A stretch of DNA of 64,000 nt from Sphingobacterium lactis (GTDB lineage: Bacteria; Bacteroidota; Bacteroidia; Sphingobacteriales; Sphingobacteriaceae): the NCBI RefSeq assembly GCF_011046555.1, contig NZ_CP049246.1, positions 1,426,001 to 1,490,000 of the forward strand, in the 5' to 3' direction. This document shows positions 9,606 through 18,974 of this stretch, in pieces (position 1 is the first letter of the stretch; every line of letters begins with the position of its first letter). The position numbers were made by a program, and so were the translations under genes. The notes under the pieces are model-generated. The model saw only the letters and a program-made list of their open reading frames with translations. It was not told the DNA's origin and did not search any database.

Positions 9606-9613
9606 TAATTTTG
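9606..9613 (+). promoter_or_regulatory. -7 promoter box next to the HAD hydrolase start
   Basis: TAATTTTG matches the Bacteroidota TAnnTTTG consensus and ends 4 bases before the ATG at 9618, implying a transcript with almost no leader. No TTG was found at the expected -33 distance. Confidence 0.4.
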
Positions 9614-9617
9614 TGGC

Positions 9618-10277
9618 ATGAATAACATAAATGCTGTTCTGTTCGATCTGGACGGAACGTTAATTGACTCTGAATTTTTTTATTTCAGCAACTGGGCTCC
9701 AATTTTAGCGGAGGATTATGGGTTGGATATCAGCTTTGATGAGTGGATCGAGCGTTTTGCCGGTCATACGCTCCACCATAACGTCCAGATGTTGAATAAT
9801 GAATATGGTTTAAAGGTAGATGAGGAAGATATGTGGTTTGCAACGCGCGCACGCTATGCAAAGGCAGATATGCGTACGATCCGTCTGATGCCACATGCCA
9901 AGGAAATCCTTACACAATTGTCCGATGAGGGTAAGACCTTGGCGTTGGTGACCTCCAGCTACCAATCGACTGTACAGGCCGTACTGGGAGAACATAAACT
10001 TCTCCATTTCTTTAAGTTCTTTGTGACGCGCGAGTCTGTCGAAAACCCAAAACCGAATCCAGAGCCTTACCTGTTGGCGGTGGATAAGTTGGGCATCCCG
10101 AAGGACGAAATCGTGGTCGTGGAGGATACGAGCACAGGTTGTACGGCAGCAAAAGAGGCCGGTTTGTACTGTATTGCTGTCACAAAGCAGGTTGTCGAGC
10201 AAAAGCGTTTAACGCATGCAGATCAAGTTTTAAACGATTTAGCAGAAGTAAAAAATTCGTTGATTTCCCTGAATTAG
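9618..10277 (+). CDS. HAD-superfamily phosphatase, beta-phosphoglucomutase-like
   Basis: A 219-residue cytoplasmic hydrolase of HAD subfamily I with an alpha-helical cap. Motif I is LFDLDGTLIDSE (nucleophile and acid aspartates), motif II VTSSY, motif III lysine around ENPKPNPEPY, and motif IV VVEDTSTGCTAAKEAG. The DSE following motif I and overall pattern are typical of beta-phosphoglucomutase and related sugar-phosphate phosphatases (YniC/GS1 type). The exact substrate cannot be read. It precedes the GMC oxidoreductase pair by 52 bp on the same strand; whether they share a transcript is unclear. Confidence 0.88.
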   Translation: MNNINAVLFDLDGTLIDSEFFYFSNWAPILAEDYGLDISFDEWIERFAGHTLHHNVQMLNNEYGLKVDEEDMWFATRARYAKADMRTIRLMPHAKEILTQLSDEGKTLALVTSSYQSTVQAVLGEHKLLHFFKFFVTRESVENPKPNPEPYLLAVDKLGIPKDEIVVVEDTSTGCTAAKEAGLYCIAVTKQVVEQKRLTHADQVLNDLAEVKNSLISLN

Positions 10278-10329
10278 GCTTTTAAGTCTGCGTAATATTT
10301 GTAATTTAGGAAACTGGATTATAAATCTT

Positions 10330-10809
10330 ATGAATAGACGTTCTGCCTTAAAACAAATGTTTATCATGGCAGGTGGCTTGATGATAGCCACTTCCTGTGA
10401 TTTCAGCCCCAAATCACCTTCCATTCAGCTGAAGACCATCTCCTTGGACAAGGGAGATGAGGACCTATTGGCGGAATTGGTAGAAGCTATCCTACCCAAA
10501 ACGGATAGCCCCGGTGCGCGTGAACTTAACCTCCATCTTTTCGTCATGAAGATGCTGGACGATTGCACAAGTCCTGAAGATCAGAAAACTTTCCTAGCAG
10601 GCCTCAAAGCTGCCGAAAAGGTAAAGGGTAAACCCCTTGCCGACCAGCAGGCATACCTGACGGGTCTTCCGGCGGATGATAACTTTTTCAAGATCCTTAA
10701 ACGCCGAACTTTGCAGGGGTACAAGAATTCGGAGTACGTCATGAAAAATAAATTGAAGTATGAATTGGTTCCGGGCAGGTATGACGGAGCAGTTAAAATG
10801 GAGGGATAA
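10330..10809 (+). CDS. Gluconate 2-dehydrogenase subunit 3 family protein (GMC partner subunit)
   Basis: A 159-residue exported protein. The N-terminus has twin arginines (MNRRSALKQMF), a hydrophobic core and a lipobox-like end (IATSC, Cys23), so it may be a Tat- or lipoprotein-type secreted protein. The remainder matches the small subunit of membrane-bound gluconate-type dehydrogenases, which helps mature or anchor the large flavoprotein. It is 2 bp upstream of the GMC oxidoreductase gene, the usual partner, strongly supporting a heterodimeric periplasmic sugar or sugar-acid dehydrogenase. Substrate unknown. Confidence 0.85.
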   Translation: MNRRSALKQMFIMAGGLMIATSCDFSPKSPSIQLKTISLDKGDEDLLAELVEAILPKTDSPGARELNLHLFVMKMLDDCTSPEDQKTFLAGLKAAEKVKGKPLADQQAYLTGLPADDNFFKILKRRTLQGYKNSEYVMKNKLKYELVPGRYDGAVKMEG

Positions 10810-10811
10810 GC

Positions 10812-12524
10812 ATGGCCAATTTAAATATAGATTCGGTAAAGGACCGTACATACGATGCCATTGTCATCGGTTCAGGTATTTCCGGCGGCTGGTCTGCCAA
10901 GGAGCTGTGTGAAAAGGGGTTGAAAACCTTGGTTCTGGAGCGGGGTCGAGATGTCCAACACGTGAAGGATTACCCAACGACAAACCTGTATCCATGGGAA
11001 TTCGAACACCGAAACGAATTACCGTATTCGGTTCAACAGGAAAATCCAATTGTCAACCGCTGTTATGCCTTCCATGAGGATGCCGCTCATTTCTTTGTCA
11101 AGGATCAGGAGCATCCCTACGTGCAGGAGAAACCATTCGATTGGATCCGTGGCTACCAGGTCGGTGGGAAATCCCTGCTGTGGGCACGGCAGACGCAACG
11201 GTGGTCCAACTTCGATTTTGACGGTCCGGCGCGCGACGGTTTTGCCGTGGATTGGCCAATCCGGTATCAGGATATCAAGCCTTGGTACGATTATGTCGAA
11301 CGTTTTGCGGGAATCGCAGGGGATAAGGATGGCCTACCGGAGCTTCCGGATGGGGAATTCCTTCCCGGCTATCCGTTGAATGTGGTCGAGAAATATTTCA
11401 AGCAACAGGTGGAAGCCAAGTACCCGGGTAGGAAGGTGATTTCAGCACGCTGTGCGCACTTATCAAAACCCAATCAGATTCATATCGATCAGGGGCGCGT
11501 GCAATGTCAGAACAGAACCCTCTGCCAACGCGGTTGCCCTTTCGGAGGTTACTTCAGTTCCAATGCCTCTACCTTGCCTTGGGCGGCAAAGACCGGTAAC
11601 ATGACATTACGCCCGAACTCCGTTGTGCATTCCATACTTTACGATGATAAGCAGGGTAAGGCAGTCGGTGTAAAGGTCATCGATAAAGAAACCAAAGAAG
11701 AAATTGACTTCTTTGCGCAGGTTATCTTTTTGAATGCTGCCGCACTGAATTCGAACTTGATTCTCCTGAACTCCACCTCATCCCGCTTTCCGAATGGATT
11801 GGGGAATGACTCCGGCACGTTGGGGAAATATGTGGCCTTCCATAACTACAGCGCCCGCATTTCGGCAGAGTACGAAGGGTTATTGGATTATAAAACAGAT
11901 GGTCGCAATCCTGCCGGAGGTGGCTACATCCCTCGCTTCCGCAACCTCCACAAACAGGAAACGGATTTCTTGCGTGGATATGCGGCAGGCTTTGGCGCCT
12001 ATCGCTCGGCGTCGGCAGACGAGTCTGGCATCGGTGCAGACTTGAAGAATGCTATACTTCAGCCGAAATACGGCAATTGGGGCGTTGGTTCCCACATGAT
12101 GGGGGAGACGATTCCTAAAGAATCCAACTATGTTACCCTGGATGGGCAGAAGGATGCCTGGGGAATGCCGCTGCTGAAGATTTCGGTGGACTATGATGAG
12201 AACGATGCAAAGATGAAGAAGGATTACCTAGATACCATGGAGGAAATGTTCACCGCTGCGGGATTCACCAATATCCGCAGGAATGAAAGTTCTCAGGCAC
12301 CCGGACTGGACATCCATGAGATGGGTGGTGTGCGCATGGGGAAAGATCCAAAGACGTCCATGCTGAACAGCTGGCACCAATTGCATGCCTGTCCAAATGT
12401 CTATGTGACGGACGGAGCAAGCATGACTTCTACCTCCACGCAGAATCCATCACTGACCTATATGGCCTTCTCAGCTAGGGCAGTGGATCATGCCGTCAAT
12501 GAATTGAAAAAGGGAAACCTATAA
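10812..12524 (+). CDS. GMC-family FAD-dependent oxidoreductase (gluconate dehydrogenase large-subunit type)
   Basis: The 570-residue protein opens with the FAD-binding Rossmann motif AIVIGSGISGGWSAKELCEKG (about residues 16-36) and ends with the GMC C-terminal domain (MGGVRMGKDPKTSMLN, then YVTDGASMTSTSTQNPSLT), holding the conserved His/Asn active-site region. A cysteine-rich segment CQNRTLCQRGCPFGGYF is typical of the bacterial gluconate and sorbitol dehydrogenase subgroup. It probably oxidises a sugar or sugar acid in the periplasm, with its exported partner encoded 2 bp upstream. The large subunit has no signal peptide of its own, consistent with co-export with the twin-arginine small subunit. 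The terminator at 12535 ends the unit. Confidence 0.9.
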   Translation: MANLNIDSVKDRTYDAIVIGSGISGGWSAKELCEKGLKTLVLERGRDVQHVKDYPTTNLYPWEFEHRNELPYSVQQENPIVNRCYAFHEDAAHFFVKDQEHPYVQEKPFDWIRGYQVGGKSLLWARQTQRWSNFDFDGPARDGFAVDWPIRYQDIKPWYDYVERFAGIAGDKDGLPELPDGEFLPGYPLNVVEKYFKQQVEAKYPGRKVISARCAHLSKPNQIHIDQGRVQCQNRTLCQRGCPFGGYFSSNASTLPWAAKTGNMTLRPNSVVHSILYDDKQGKAVGVKVIDKETKEEIDFFAQVIFLNAAALNSNLILLNSTSSRFPNGLGNDSGTLGKYVAFHNYSARISAEYEGLLDYKTDGRNPAGGGYIPRFRNLHKQETDFLRGYAAGFGAYRSASADESGIGADLKNAILQPKYGNWGVGSHMMGETIPKESNYVTLDGQKDAWGMPLLKISVDYDENDAKMKKDYLDTMEEMFTAAGFTNIRRNESSQAPGLDIHEMGGVRMGKDPKTSMLNSWHQLHACPNVYVTDGASMTSTSTQNPSLTYMAFSARAVDHAVNELKKGNL

Positions 12525-12534
12525 CCATAACAGC

Positions 12535-12561
12535 GGGCACATGGCAACCCATGTGCCCTTT
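12535..12561 (+). terminator. Hairpin after the GMC operon, probable terminator
   Basis: GGGCACATGG (12535-12544) pairs perfectly with CCATGTGCCC (12549-12558) over a 4-nt loop. The following T-run is short (TTTGACTTT). Confidence 0.65.
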
Positions 12562-12626
12562 GACTTTCAGGCGTCTTGCCTGAATATCGCGCGGATGGAT
12601 GACGCAACCTAACCGATATCCACCCG

Positions 12627-12634
12627 TATATTTG
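12627..12634 (+). promoter_or_regulatory. -7 promoter box of the GH76-like gene
   Basis: TATATTTG is an exact TAnnTTTG match, placed 24 bases before the ATG at 12659, which would give a leader of about 20 nt. A clear -33 TTG at the usual distance was not seen. Confidence 0.5.
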
Positions 12635-12658
12635 CTTATTCACCTCAACCTAACGTAT

Positions 12659-13852
12659 ATGCAAAAGCTATCTTTTACCTTCCTGTTTACCATCTTGCTG
12701 ACCGGATCGGTGCTTGGTCAGGGGATGCCCAAAAACCAGCAATTTGCGGATTATGCCGCGGCGACCCTGGATTCTATCTATGCCTATTATGCCGTGAAAG
12801 GCACGCATCTCTTCCGGGAGAATTATCCCATAGACCCCAAGTACCAGGCAAGTTACCTGGCAGGCACTGCCAATAACCAAGGCGTCAATGCCTATTCCTA
12901 TCTGTGGCCGTTCTCTGGGTTGCTATCGGCGCAGGTTGCACGGTATGCTGCTGATAAGGATACAAAAGTGTTGCATGCGATCGAGAAGCAGGTTCTCCCC
13001 GGATTGTCCGCTTACTTGGACTTCCGGAACCCACCTGGATATGCCTCCTATGTGCAATCCGCACCAACCTCCGATCGGTTCTATGACGATAATGTCTGGT
13101 TGGGCATAGATTATACCGACCTCTATCTACTGACCGGCAATCGGGCATATCTGGACCAGGCAAAAATCATATGGCGGTTCGTTGCCAGTGGCATGGATAC
13201 AGAATTGGATGGGGGCATCTATTGGTGTGAACAGAAGAAAGATTCCAAGAATACCTGCTCGAATGCACCGGCCGTAGTTTTTCTGGCCAAGCTCTACCGT
13301 GCTACCGGTGACAAGGCATACAGGAAGCAAGCTGTCGATTTGTACGCTTGGACGAAAGATAATCTCCAGGATACCGTTGATCAGCTCTATTTTGACAACA
13401 TCCAGCTCAACGGCGAAGTGAACCGCACCAAATATCCCTACAACTCCGGACAGATGATCGAAGCAGCGAGTCTATTGTACCAGATCGAAGGCGATTCTAC
13501 TTATCTAACCGATGCCCAACAGGTTGCCCGTGCTGCGGCCGATTATTTCTTTTCCGAGCAAGCGACTTACGGAAGTGTGTCCTTCAAGCGGTTGAAAACA
13601 ACCGATCTGTGGTTTATTGCCGTGATGATGCGGGGATTTGTTGAATTGCATGCAGTCGATAAAAATCCGGAATACCTTATCCAGTTCGAAAGAAACCTGG
13701 ACTATGCTAGGGCTAACCTCCGGGACGCGCAGGGCCTTTTCCGTAAGGATTGGACTGGGAAGGATAATTCGCCTAGGCGTTGGTTATTGGATCAATGGGC
13801 GATGGTGGAAATGTATGCCCGGCTCTCTACTTTTTCACACAACCTAAATTGA
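12659..13852 (+). CDS. GH76-like secreted glycoside hydrolase (alpha-1,6-mannanase family)
   Basis: I use the ATG at 12659 (MQKLSFTFLFTILL), which gives a good signal peptide ending VLGQ; 20 upstream codons in the open frame look non-coding. The mature part is an all-helical (alpha/alpha) barrel with the paired-aspartate motif FYDDNVWLGIDYTDLYLLTG expected in GH76, and the later YPYNSGQMIEAASLLYQ. GH76 enzymes are endo-alpha-1,6-mannanases acting on fungal or mycobacterial mannans. The SusC/SusD pair follows on the same strand, so this may be a small polysaccharide utilisation locus. Some GH76-like relatives act on other glycans, so substrate is tentative. Confidence 0.85.
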   Translation: MQKLSFTFLFTILLTGSVLGQGMPKNQQFADYAAATLDSIYAYYAVKGTHLFRENYPIDPKYQASYLAGTANNQGVNAYSYLWPFSGLLSAQVARYAADKDTKVLHAIEKQVLPGLSAYLDFRNPPGYASYVQSAPTSDRFYDDNVWLGIDYTDLYLLTGNRAYLDQAKIIWRFVASGMDTELDGGIYWCEQKKDSKNTCSNAPAVVFLAKLYRATGDKAYRKQAVDLYAWTKDNLQDTVDQLYFDNIQLNGEVNRTKYPYNSGQMIEAASLLYQIEGDSTYLTDAQQVARAAADYFFSEQATYGSVSFKRLKTTDLWFIAVMMRGFVELHAVDKNPEYLIQFERNLDYARANLRDAQGLFRKDWTGKDNSPRRWLLDQWAMVEMYARLSTFSHNLN

Positions 13853-14027
13853 CCATAAATTCCAAATTAACTCACAAATTTTATCTATTTTAATCCATTA
13901 AACGCTAGTTTTTTAACATATTTTTTATAAAATATCCATGTTGATTAAAAGTTGTAGATAATATCCGCGTATAAATAACGTTTTGAATAATAGGGTTTGT
14001 TGATTTAGGATTGTTTCGGCCTTTACC

Positions 14028-14039
14028 TAAAACGTTTTA
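14028..14039 (+). promoter_or_regulatory. Palindrome upstream of susC, possible operator
   Basis: TAAAACGTTTTA is a perfect 12-bp palindrome with a central CG, the type of site bound by LacI-family repressors, 58 bp before the SusC start. A related half-site (AACGTTTTG) lies about 50 bp further upstream. The rest of the 245-bp region is AT-rich without a gene; I see no confident promoter. Function not established. Confidence 0.35.
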
Positions 14040-14097
14040 CTTCAACTAATCACTTAATAAACCTTAAACGATTATTTATTCATTAACGTTAATTAAC

Positions 14098-17000
14098 ATG
14101 CCAAACATTTACAGTTCAAGAATGTATCGAGCAGGTTTTGTCCGGGGGAGCGTATTGTGCTTTGCCCTGATGGCCTGTTCCTACGGAATTGCGGCAGAAG
14201 CTTCTTCAACGGCCCCATCACCAGCCAAGCGGGAGTTACGCGCACAAGAAACAGTGACCGGGGTTGTAAAGAACCTCAATACCGGCGAACCCATTTCCGG
14301 TGTTACGGTCAAAGTAAAAGGAAAGGAATCTGCAGCGCAGACCGATGAAAGTGGTAATTTCACCGTTAATGCGGTGGTTGGCGATGTCCTTCAGGTCAGC
14401 TTTATCGGTTTTAAAACCCAGGAAGTGCCGGTTAGTACAGCTGCCATGACCGTTAATTTAGCACCCAACGAAGAGGAGATCGATGCGGTTGTGGTCGTGG
14501 GTTATGGTACGCAGAAGCTAAAGGAGGTAACCTCTTCCGTTGCGCACGTGGATGCGGAGCAATTCCGCCAAAGTGGGGCGCGCAATCCGTTGGACCTAAT
14601 CCAGGGTAAGGTTGCAGGTCTGCAGGTTTCACGTAGTGGATCCAATCCCAACTCTGGCGTTGCCACGCAGATCCGTGGGGCGATTTCCGTAACGGGATCC
14701 GCAAGTCCACTGTACGTCATCGATGGAATTCCGGGCGGTAACCCCGATCTGTTGCAACAGGATGATATCGAATCCATTGACGTCCTGAAGGATGGTTCCG
14801 GTGCGGCCATCTACGGTACATCCGCCAATGCGGGGGTTATCTTGATTACTACCAAGAAAGGGACACCAGGACAGCCACAGGTCAACTATTCCAGTTATTT
14901 CCGAAAAGACTTTCTGTTCAACCGACCTGATTTCTTGACCGCCGATCAGTTTCGTCAAAAGATCGACGAGGGCGCAATCAATAGGGAAGACCGTGGTCAT
15001 TCCACCGATTTCTTCGATGATCTCGTGAACCACGATAACTTCTCCCATAACCACAATATTTCCCTATCCGGAGGGTCGGAATCCACGACCTATCGCGGTA
15101 GTGTGAACTACAGGAACCTACAGGGTATCGCGAAAGAAAATGGTCGCGAGGAATACACCGTTCGGATGAACCTCAACCAAAAGGCGTTCGATAATAAGGT
15201 TAATTTCCAGTTGAACATGGCGACCAATACCAACCATGCGAACATGCTGGGCGGCGGCGGCTGGGAAAGTGAAGCCACCAAAAACCCTACATTTTCCAAT
15301 TTCAACGATGATGGCTCGTATTACTACGACTTTACCAGTACCAACGAATTTGCCCGTCTGTCCACTGAAACATCATACCGGAAGCAGCAGACCTCATCCA
15401 TTGACGGAAAGGTTGATGTCGATATCATCGAAGGCCTACGCTTTTCGGCATTCGGATCGGTTCAGCGAAACTCATATGTAGATGGATCCTATAGGCAATT
15501 GAACAGTGAGGCATCCTTGGAAGATCAGGATTACCCAGGTGGCGGTTATGCCTCCAAGGCAAACCTGTTGAACCAAAAGTATGCTTTTGAACCGACCTTA
15601 ACCTACAACAAAACCTTTGCAGATGTACATAGCCTGACCGCCTTGGCGGGTTACAGTTACCGCTATGAAATGGATGAAGGACAGAGTGCCGACAACCGGG
15701 GCTTTATCAACGACCGTTTCAATGAGGATAACCTTTCTGAAGGTCAAGCGCTGCGCGATGGACGCGCCAATCTGGACAGTTACAAGAACGATAACACCCT
15801 GATCGCTTTCTTTGGTCGTGTCAACTATGCCTTCAATAACAAATACATGATCCAAGCTATCGTTCGCCGTGAGGGATCGTCCAAGTTTGGAGCCAACAAC
15901 AAATGGGGTACTTTCCCATCCCTTTCTGCGGGTTGGAATATCTCCAGTGAGGAATTCATGCAGGATGTGGCTTGGGTGAACTTCCTAAAGCTAAGGGTAG
16001 GATATGGTGTTACGGGTAACACCGGTTTTGCGAACAATGCCTCGCGCCTGACCTTGGGTGGCGGAGGTAAATACCTCTACCCGGATCAAGCGTACCGGGA
16101 AACCTACGGTCCGGACAGGAACCCAAATCCGGATTTGCGATGGGAAACCAAGAAAGAAACCAATATCGGGGTGGACTTCACACTCTTCGACAATAAATTA
16201 TCCGGTGCCATCGATGTCTTCCAACGCAAGACAGTCGATCTATTGGATATTTACAGAACGCCGCAACCACCCTATATCCGCGAGAACATCTATTCCAACG
16301 TAGGAACGATGTCTTCCAAAGGTATTGAATTGGCGTTGAGTTACCGCGTGATGGACAAAGGTGATTTCAAGTGGAGCATGGATGCAACGGCGAGTACCTT
16401 AAAGAACGTGATGGAAAGCTACTCCAATGATGTCTTTACCGTGAAATACAAGACCTTCGGATCGATCGGCGGTGCCGGTGATTTAGGCGATGCCTATACC
16501 ACGTTCGAGGGACAGCAAATAGGTCAGTTCTTCGGAAAGAAATTTGCTGGATTTGATGACGATGGGAAATGGTTATTCTACAACAGAAATGGAGAAGCCG
16601 TTCGCAACGATGTCATCAACAATTCACGCGATGATCTGAACTCCTCGGATTTGCAGCATTTGGGTAATGCAGTACCGAAGTACTATGTTTCCTGGACGAA
16701 TAACTTCAGCTACAAGAACTTCGATCTCCGCATTTTTATGCGCGGTAAGTTCGATTACGATATCCTGAACACCACCGCCTTATCCTATGGAAATAAGGTG
16801 TGGACCGGTAACCTTTTGCAGGATGCTTTTACGAAGTATGACGAAATCAACGACACCTACATGTACTCGGATTACTATTTGGAAAACGGAAGCCACTTCA
16901 AGATTGATGAGTTGACCCTAGGGTATCGCTTTAACTTGAACAACAGCCGTTATTTCAAGAACCTGAGGTTGTATGTTACGGGACAAAACCTATTGACCAT

Positions 17001-17145
17001 TACCGGATATTCGGGAAATGACCCTGACTTCGTGCTGGACACTGGTCTGGGGAATGAAATCAATGGACAACGTCTGGGTATCGATAGTAGAGGACCCTAT
17101 CCAAATACACGGTCCTTCTTGTTTGGTGTAAATTTTGGTTTTTAA
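14098..17145 (+). CDS. SusC/RagA-family TonB-dependent outer-membrane transporter
   Basis: The 1015-residue chain has an N-terminal signal region, a carboxypeptidase-regulatory-like domain (VTGVVKNLNTGEPISGV, about residues 54-125), a plug domain with SPLYVIDGIPGG and ASANAGVILITTKKG-type ending, and a long beta-barrel finishing in FLFGVNFGF with a terminal aromatic. SusC proteins form the outer-membrane channel of glycan or peptide importers, energised by TonB, with SusD as lid. susD follows after 12 bp. The GH76-like enzyme upstream suggests an oligosaccharide, perhaps mannan-derived, as cargo. No sigma/anti-sigma pair or hybrid two-component regulator is encoded next to it. Confidence 0.95.
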   Translation: MPNIYSSRMYRAGFVRGSVLCFALMACSYGIAAEASSTAPSPAKRELRAQETVTGVVKNLNTGEPISGVTVKVKGKESAAQTDESGNFTVNAVVGDVLQVSFIGFKTQEVPVSTAAMTVNLAPNEEEIDAVVVVGYGTQKLKEVTSSVAHVDAEQFRQSGARNPLDLIQGKVAGLQVSRSGSNPNSGVATQIRGAISVTGSASPLYVIDGIPGGNPDLLQQDDIESIDVLKDGSGAAIYGTSANAGVILITTKKGTPGQPQVNYSSYFRKDFLFNRPDFLTADQFRQKIDEGAINREDRGHSTDFFDDLVNHDNFSHNHNISLSGGSESTTYRGSVNYRNLQGIAKENGREEYTVRMNLNQKAFDNKVNFQLNMATNTNHANMLGGGGWESEATKNPTFSNFNDDGSYYYDFTSTNEFARLSTETSYRKQQTSSIDGKVDVDIIEGLRFSAFGSVQRNSYVDGSYRQLNSEASLEDQDYPGGGYASKANLLNQKYAFEPTLTYNKTFADVHSLTALAGYSYRYEMDEGQSADNRGFINDRFNEDNLSEGQALRDGRANLDSYKNDNTLIAFFGRVNYAFNNKYMIQAIVRREGSSKFGANNKWGTFPSLSAGWNISSEEFMQDVAWVNFLKLRVGYGVTGNTGFANNASRLTLGGGGKYLYPDQAYRETYGPDRNPNPDLRWETKKETNIGVDFTLFDNKLSGAIDVFQRKTVDLLDIYRTPQPPYIRENIYSNVGTMSSKGIELALSYRVMDKGDFKWSMDATASTLKNVMESYSNDVFTVKYKTFGSIGGAGDLGDAYTTFEGQQIGQFFGKKFAGFDDDGKWLFYNRNGEAVRNDVINNSRDDLNSSDLQHLGNAVPKYYVSWTNNFSYKNFDLRIFMRGKFDYDILNTTALSYGNKVWTGNLLQDAFTKYDEINDTYMYSDYYLENGSHFKIDELTLGYRFNLNNSRYFKNLRLYVTGQNLLTITGYSGNDPDFVLDTGLGNEINGQRLGIDSRGPYPNTRSFLFGVNFGF

Positions 17146-17157
17146 TTCGGAGAAAAA

Positions 17158-18816
17158 ATGAAAAATATTCTAAAAATAATGTTGGTTGCTTCCGCTTTGA
17201 CAGCAGGTGGGTGTACCAACTTGGATGAGAACGCTTATGATATCATCGTGGCGGATCAATTCTATGAAAATAAAAATGAGGTGCTGTCGGCAGTGTTACG
17301 TCCCTATACCCACGCCAATGCTTGGGTATCCCCATCCGGACAGGACGGTTGGTGGCGGCCGGCGGAATTAACGGCCGACCAATTGGCATGGCCGACAAAA
17401 GGGCGCCATGGTGAAGATAACGGGAAATGGAAAAGATTCCACTACCACACATGGAATGTCGATGAGGGCAACATGAACCAAGCTTGGGTATTGATGTACT
17501 GGGGGATCGGTCTCTGCAATAGCCCGATCAGCATCCTGGAATCCAAGGATGTTGCAAGCATGGGCATTACGGAAAAAGAAAAGAATGAATTTATCGCAGA
17601 GTTGAAATTGCTGCGTGCATTCCATTATCTGAAATTAATGGATCTTTTTGGCAGCTTGCCGATCACGATAACGGCACCTGCCACCAACAATGAGCCGATC
17701 CCGGAGCAAACCCCGCAGAAGGAAGTCTTCGCCTTTATCGAGAAGGAAATTCTCGAAAATGTAGAGAAGGCTCCGAAATTGAGCCGTGGCATGATGGGAC
17801 GGATGAGCCAAGCAGGTGGCTACGCCATGCTTGTAGAGCTCTATCTGAATGCGGAGAAATGGTCCGGAACAGCGCGTTGGGATGATTGTATCAAAGCTGC
17901 GGATAAGTTGATCAGTGGTACCGCAGGTGGACAGAACGGTGGCATGGTATTGGAACCGAATATTGTCGATTCCTATTCGCCAACCAATGATAAATCAAAG
18001 GAGGTCATTTTCTCGGTTGCCTACGATTATCAGACGGCGGATTTCGCAACAGGTTTCCCAAGTGAGTTTTATCATTTCGTTCAGCGGGAAATCTACGGAG
18101 GTGGCCGGACCGGTAACAATGGTATCGTGATGATCCCAGGGGTATATACTACCTTCAAGGATACCGATATGCGGAAAAAGGAATGGTTCCTGGCAGGCCC
18201 GATGGTGAAATTCTCCGATGGAAAATCCCCAGTTTTGGGTTCCGAGGAATATAAGGACAAGCCTTTGGTTTTCGTGGACTATATCCGTCGGGAATCGGAA
18301 GGTAAAACGTCCTCGACCATGAGTGATGGTGAAGAGAATTCGGGTATCCGCTTCAACAAATATAAACTTGGAAATTCCTTGACGGGTGTTGTCAACGGCG
18401 AAACGGTTGCACCGAATCCAGAATACAACAATACCGATTGGAACATCTACCGATTGAGTTGGATCTACTTTGCCAAGGCAGAAGCGCTGATGCGCAAGAG
18501 CGGCGGTGCTGCGAATGCAGAAGCCGTGGAATTGGTGAATACCGTGAAGAAACGAGCATTCAAGGCTGCTGACTGGGAAAAGGAGAAGTACACAACCTCG
18601 ACCCTCACCTTGGATGAATTGCTGGCCGAGCGCGGTCGTGAGTTTATCTTTGAAGGCTTCCGTCGCCGTGACCTGATTCGCTTTGGAAAGTTCCATACCG
18701 CAAGCTGGTGGGATCACAAACCATCGCAGGAATACAGAACGTTGTTCCCGATTCCACAACAACAGATTTCGATGAACCCCAACCTGAAACAAAACCCAGG
18801 TTATCCAGGAGGGTAA
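17158..18816 (+). CDS. SusD/RagB-family outer-membrane substrate-binding lipoprotein
   Basis: A 552-residue lipoprotein with lipobox TAGGC (Cys19) and SusD-type tetratricopeptide-like helices (ELKLLRAFHYLKLMDLFGSLPITI at about residues 145-170) and the typical C-terminal LDELLAERGREFIFEGFRRRDLIRFGKF. It sits on the cell surface as the lid of the SusC channel and binds the incoming ligand. It is 12 bp downstream of susC and followed by a terminator, so susCD form a transcription unit, possibly with the upstream GH76-like gene. Confidence 0.95.
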   Translation: MKNILKIMLVASALTAGGCTNLDENAYDIIVADQFYENKNEVLSAVLRPYTHANAWVSPSGQDGWWRPAELTADQLAWPTKGRHGEDNGKWKRFHYHTWNVDEGNMNQAWVLMYWGIGLCNSPISILESKDVASMGITEKEKNEFIAELKLLRAFHYLKLMDLFGSLPITITAPATNNEPIPEQTPQKEVFAFIEKEILENVEKAPKLSRGMMGRMSQAGGYAMLVELYLNAEKWSGTARWDDCIKAADKLISGTAGGQNGGMVLEPNIVDSYSPTNDKSKEVIFSVAYDYQTADFATGFPSEFYHFVQREIYGGGRTGNNGIVMIPGVYTTFKDTDMRKKEWFLAGPMVKFSDGKSPVLGSEEYKDKPLVFVDYIRRESEGKTSSTMSDGEENSGIRFNKYKLGNSLTGVVNGETVAPNPEYNNTDWNIYRLSWIYFAKAEALMRKSGGAANAEAVELVNTVKKRAFKAADWEKEKYTTSTLTLDELLAERGREFIFEGFRRRDLIRFGKFHTASWWDHKPSQEYRTLFPIPQQQISMNPNLKQNPGYPGG

Positions 18817-18840
18817 GCTTTACCTTTGTTATATTTTTTG

Positions 18841-18876
18841 AAAGGAACCGTCCGTTATTGGATGGTTCCTTTTTTA
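18841..18876 (+). terminator. Terminator of the susCD operon
   Basis: A 13-bp stem with one G-T pair (18841-18853 with 18860-18872), loop GTTATT, followed by a run of T, 25 bp after the SusD stop. Confidence 0.88.
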
Positions 18877-18907
18877 TGCGCAAGCATTCTCCATTCGGGA
18901 TCCTTCC

Positions 18908-18947
18908 AAAAGCAAACGATCCCGTAAAACCAAGTTTCACGGGATCG
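18908..18947 (-). terminator. Terminator of the nrdHIEF operon
   Basis: CGATCCCGT (18917-18925) pairs with ACGGGATCG (18939-18947), with AAA/TTT pairs inside. Read on the minus strand it ends in TTTGCTTTT, just past the nrdF stop. Confidence 0.75.
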
Positions 18948-18974
18948 CTTTATTTAACAAAGAGTATTCAAAAA

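Noticed and set aside
17995-18792. 265-codon open frame on the minus strand inside susD
   Set aside because: It lies wholly within a well-supported SusD gene, has no family resemblance and shows the composition expected of an antisense shadow.
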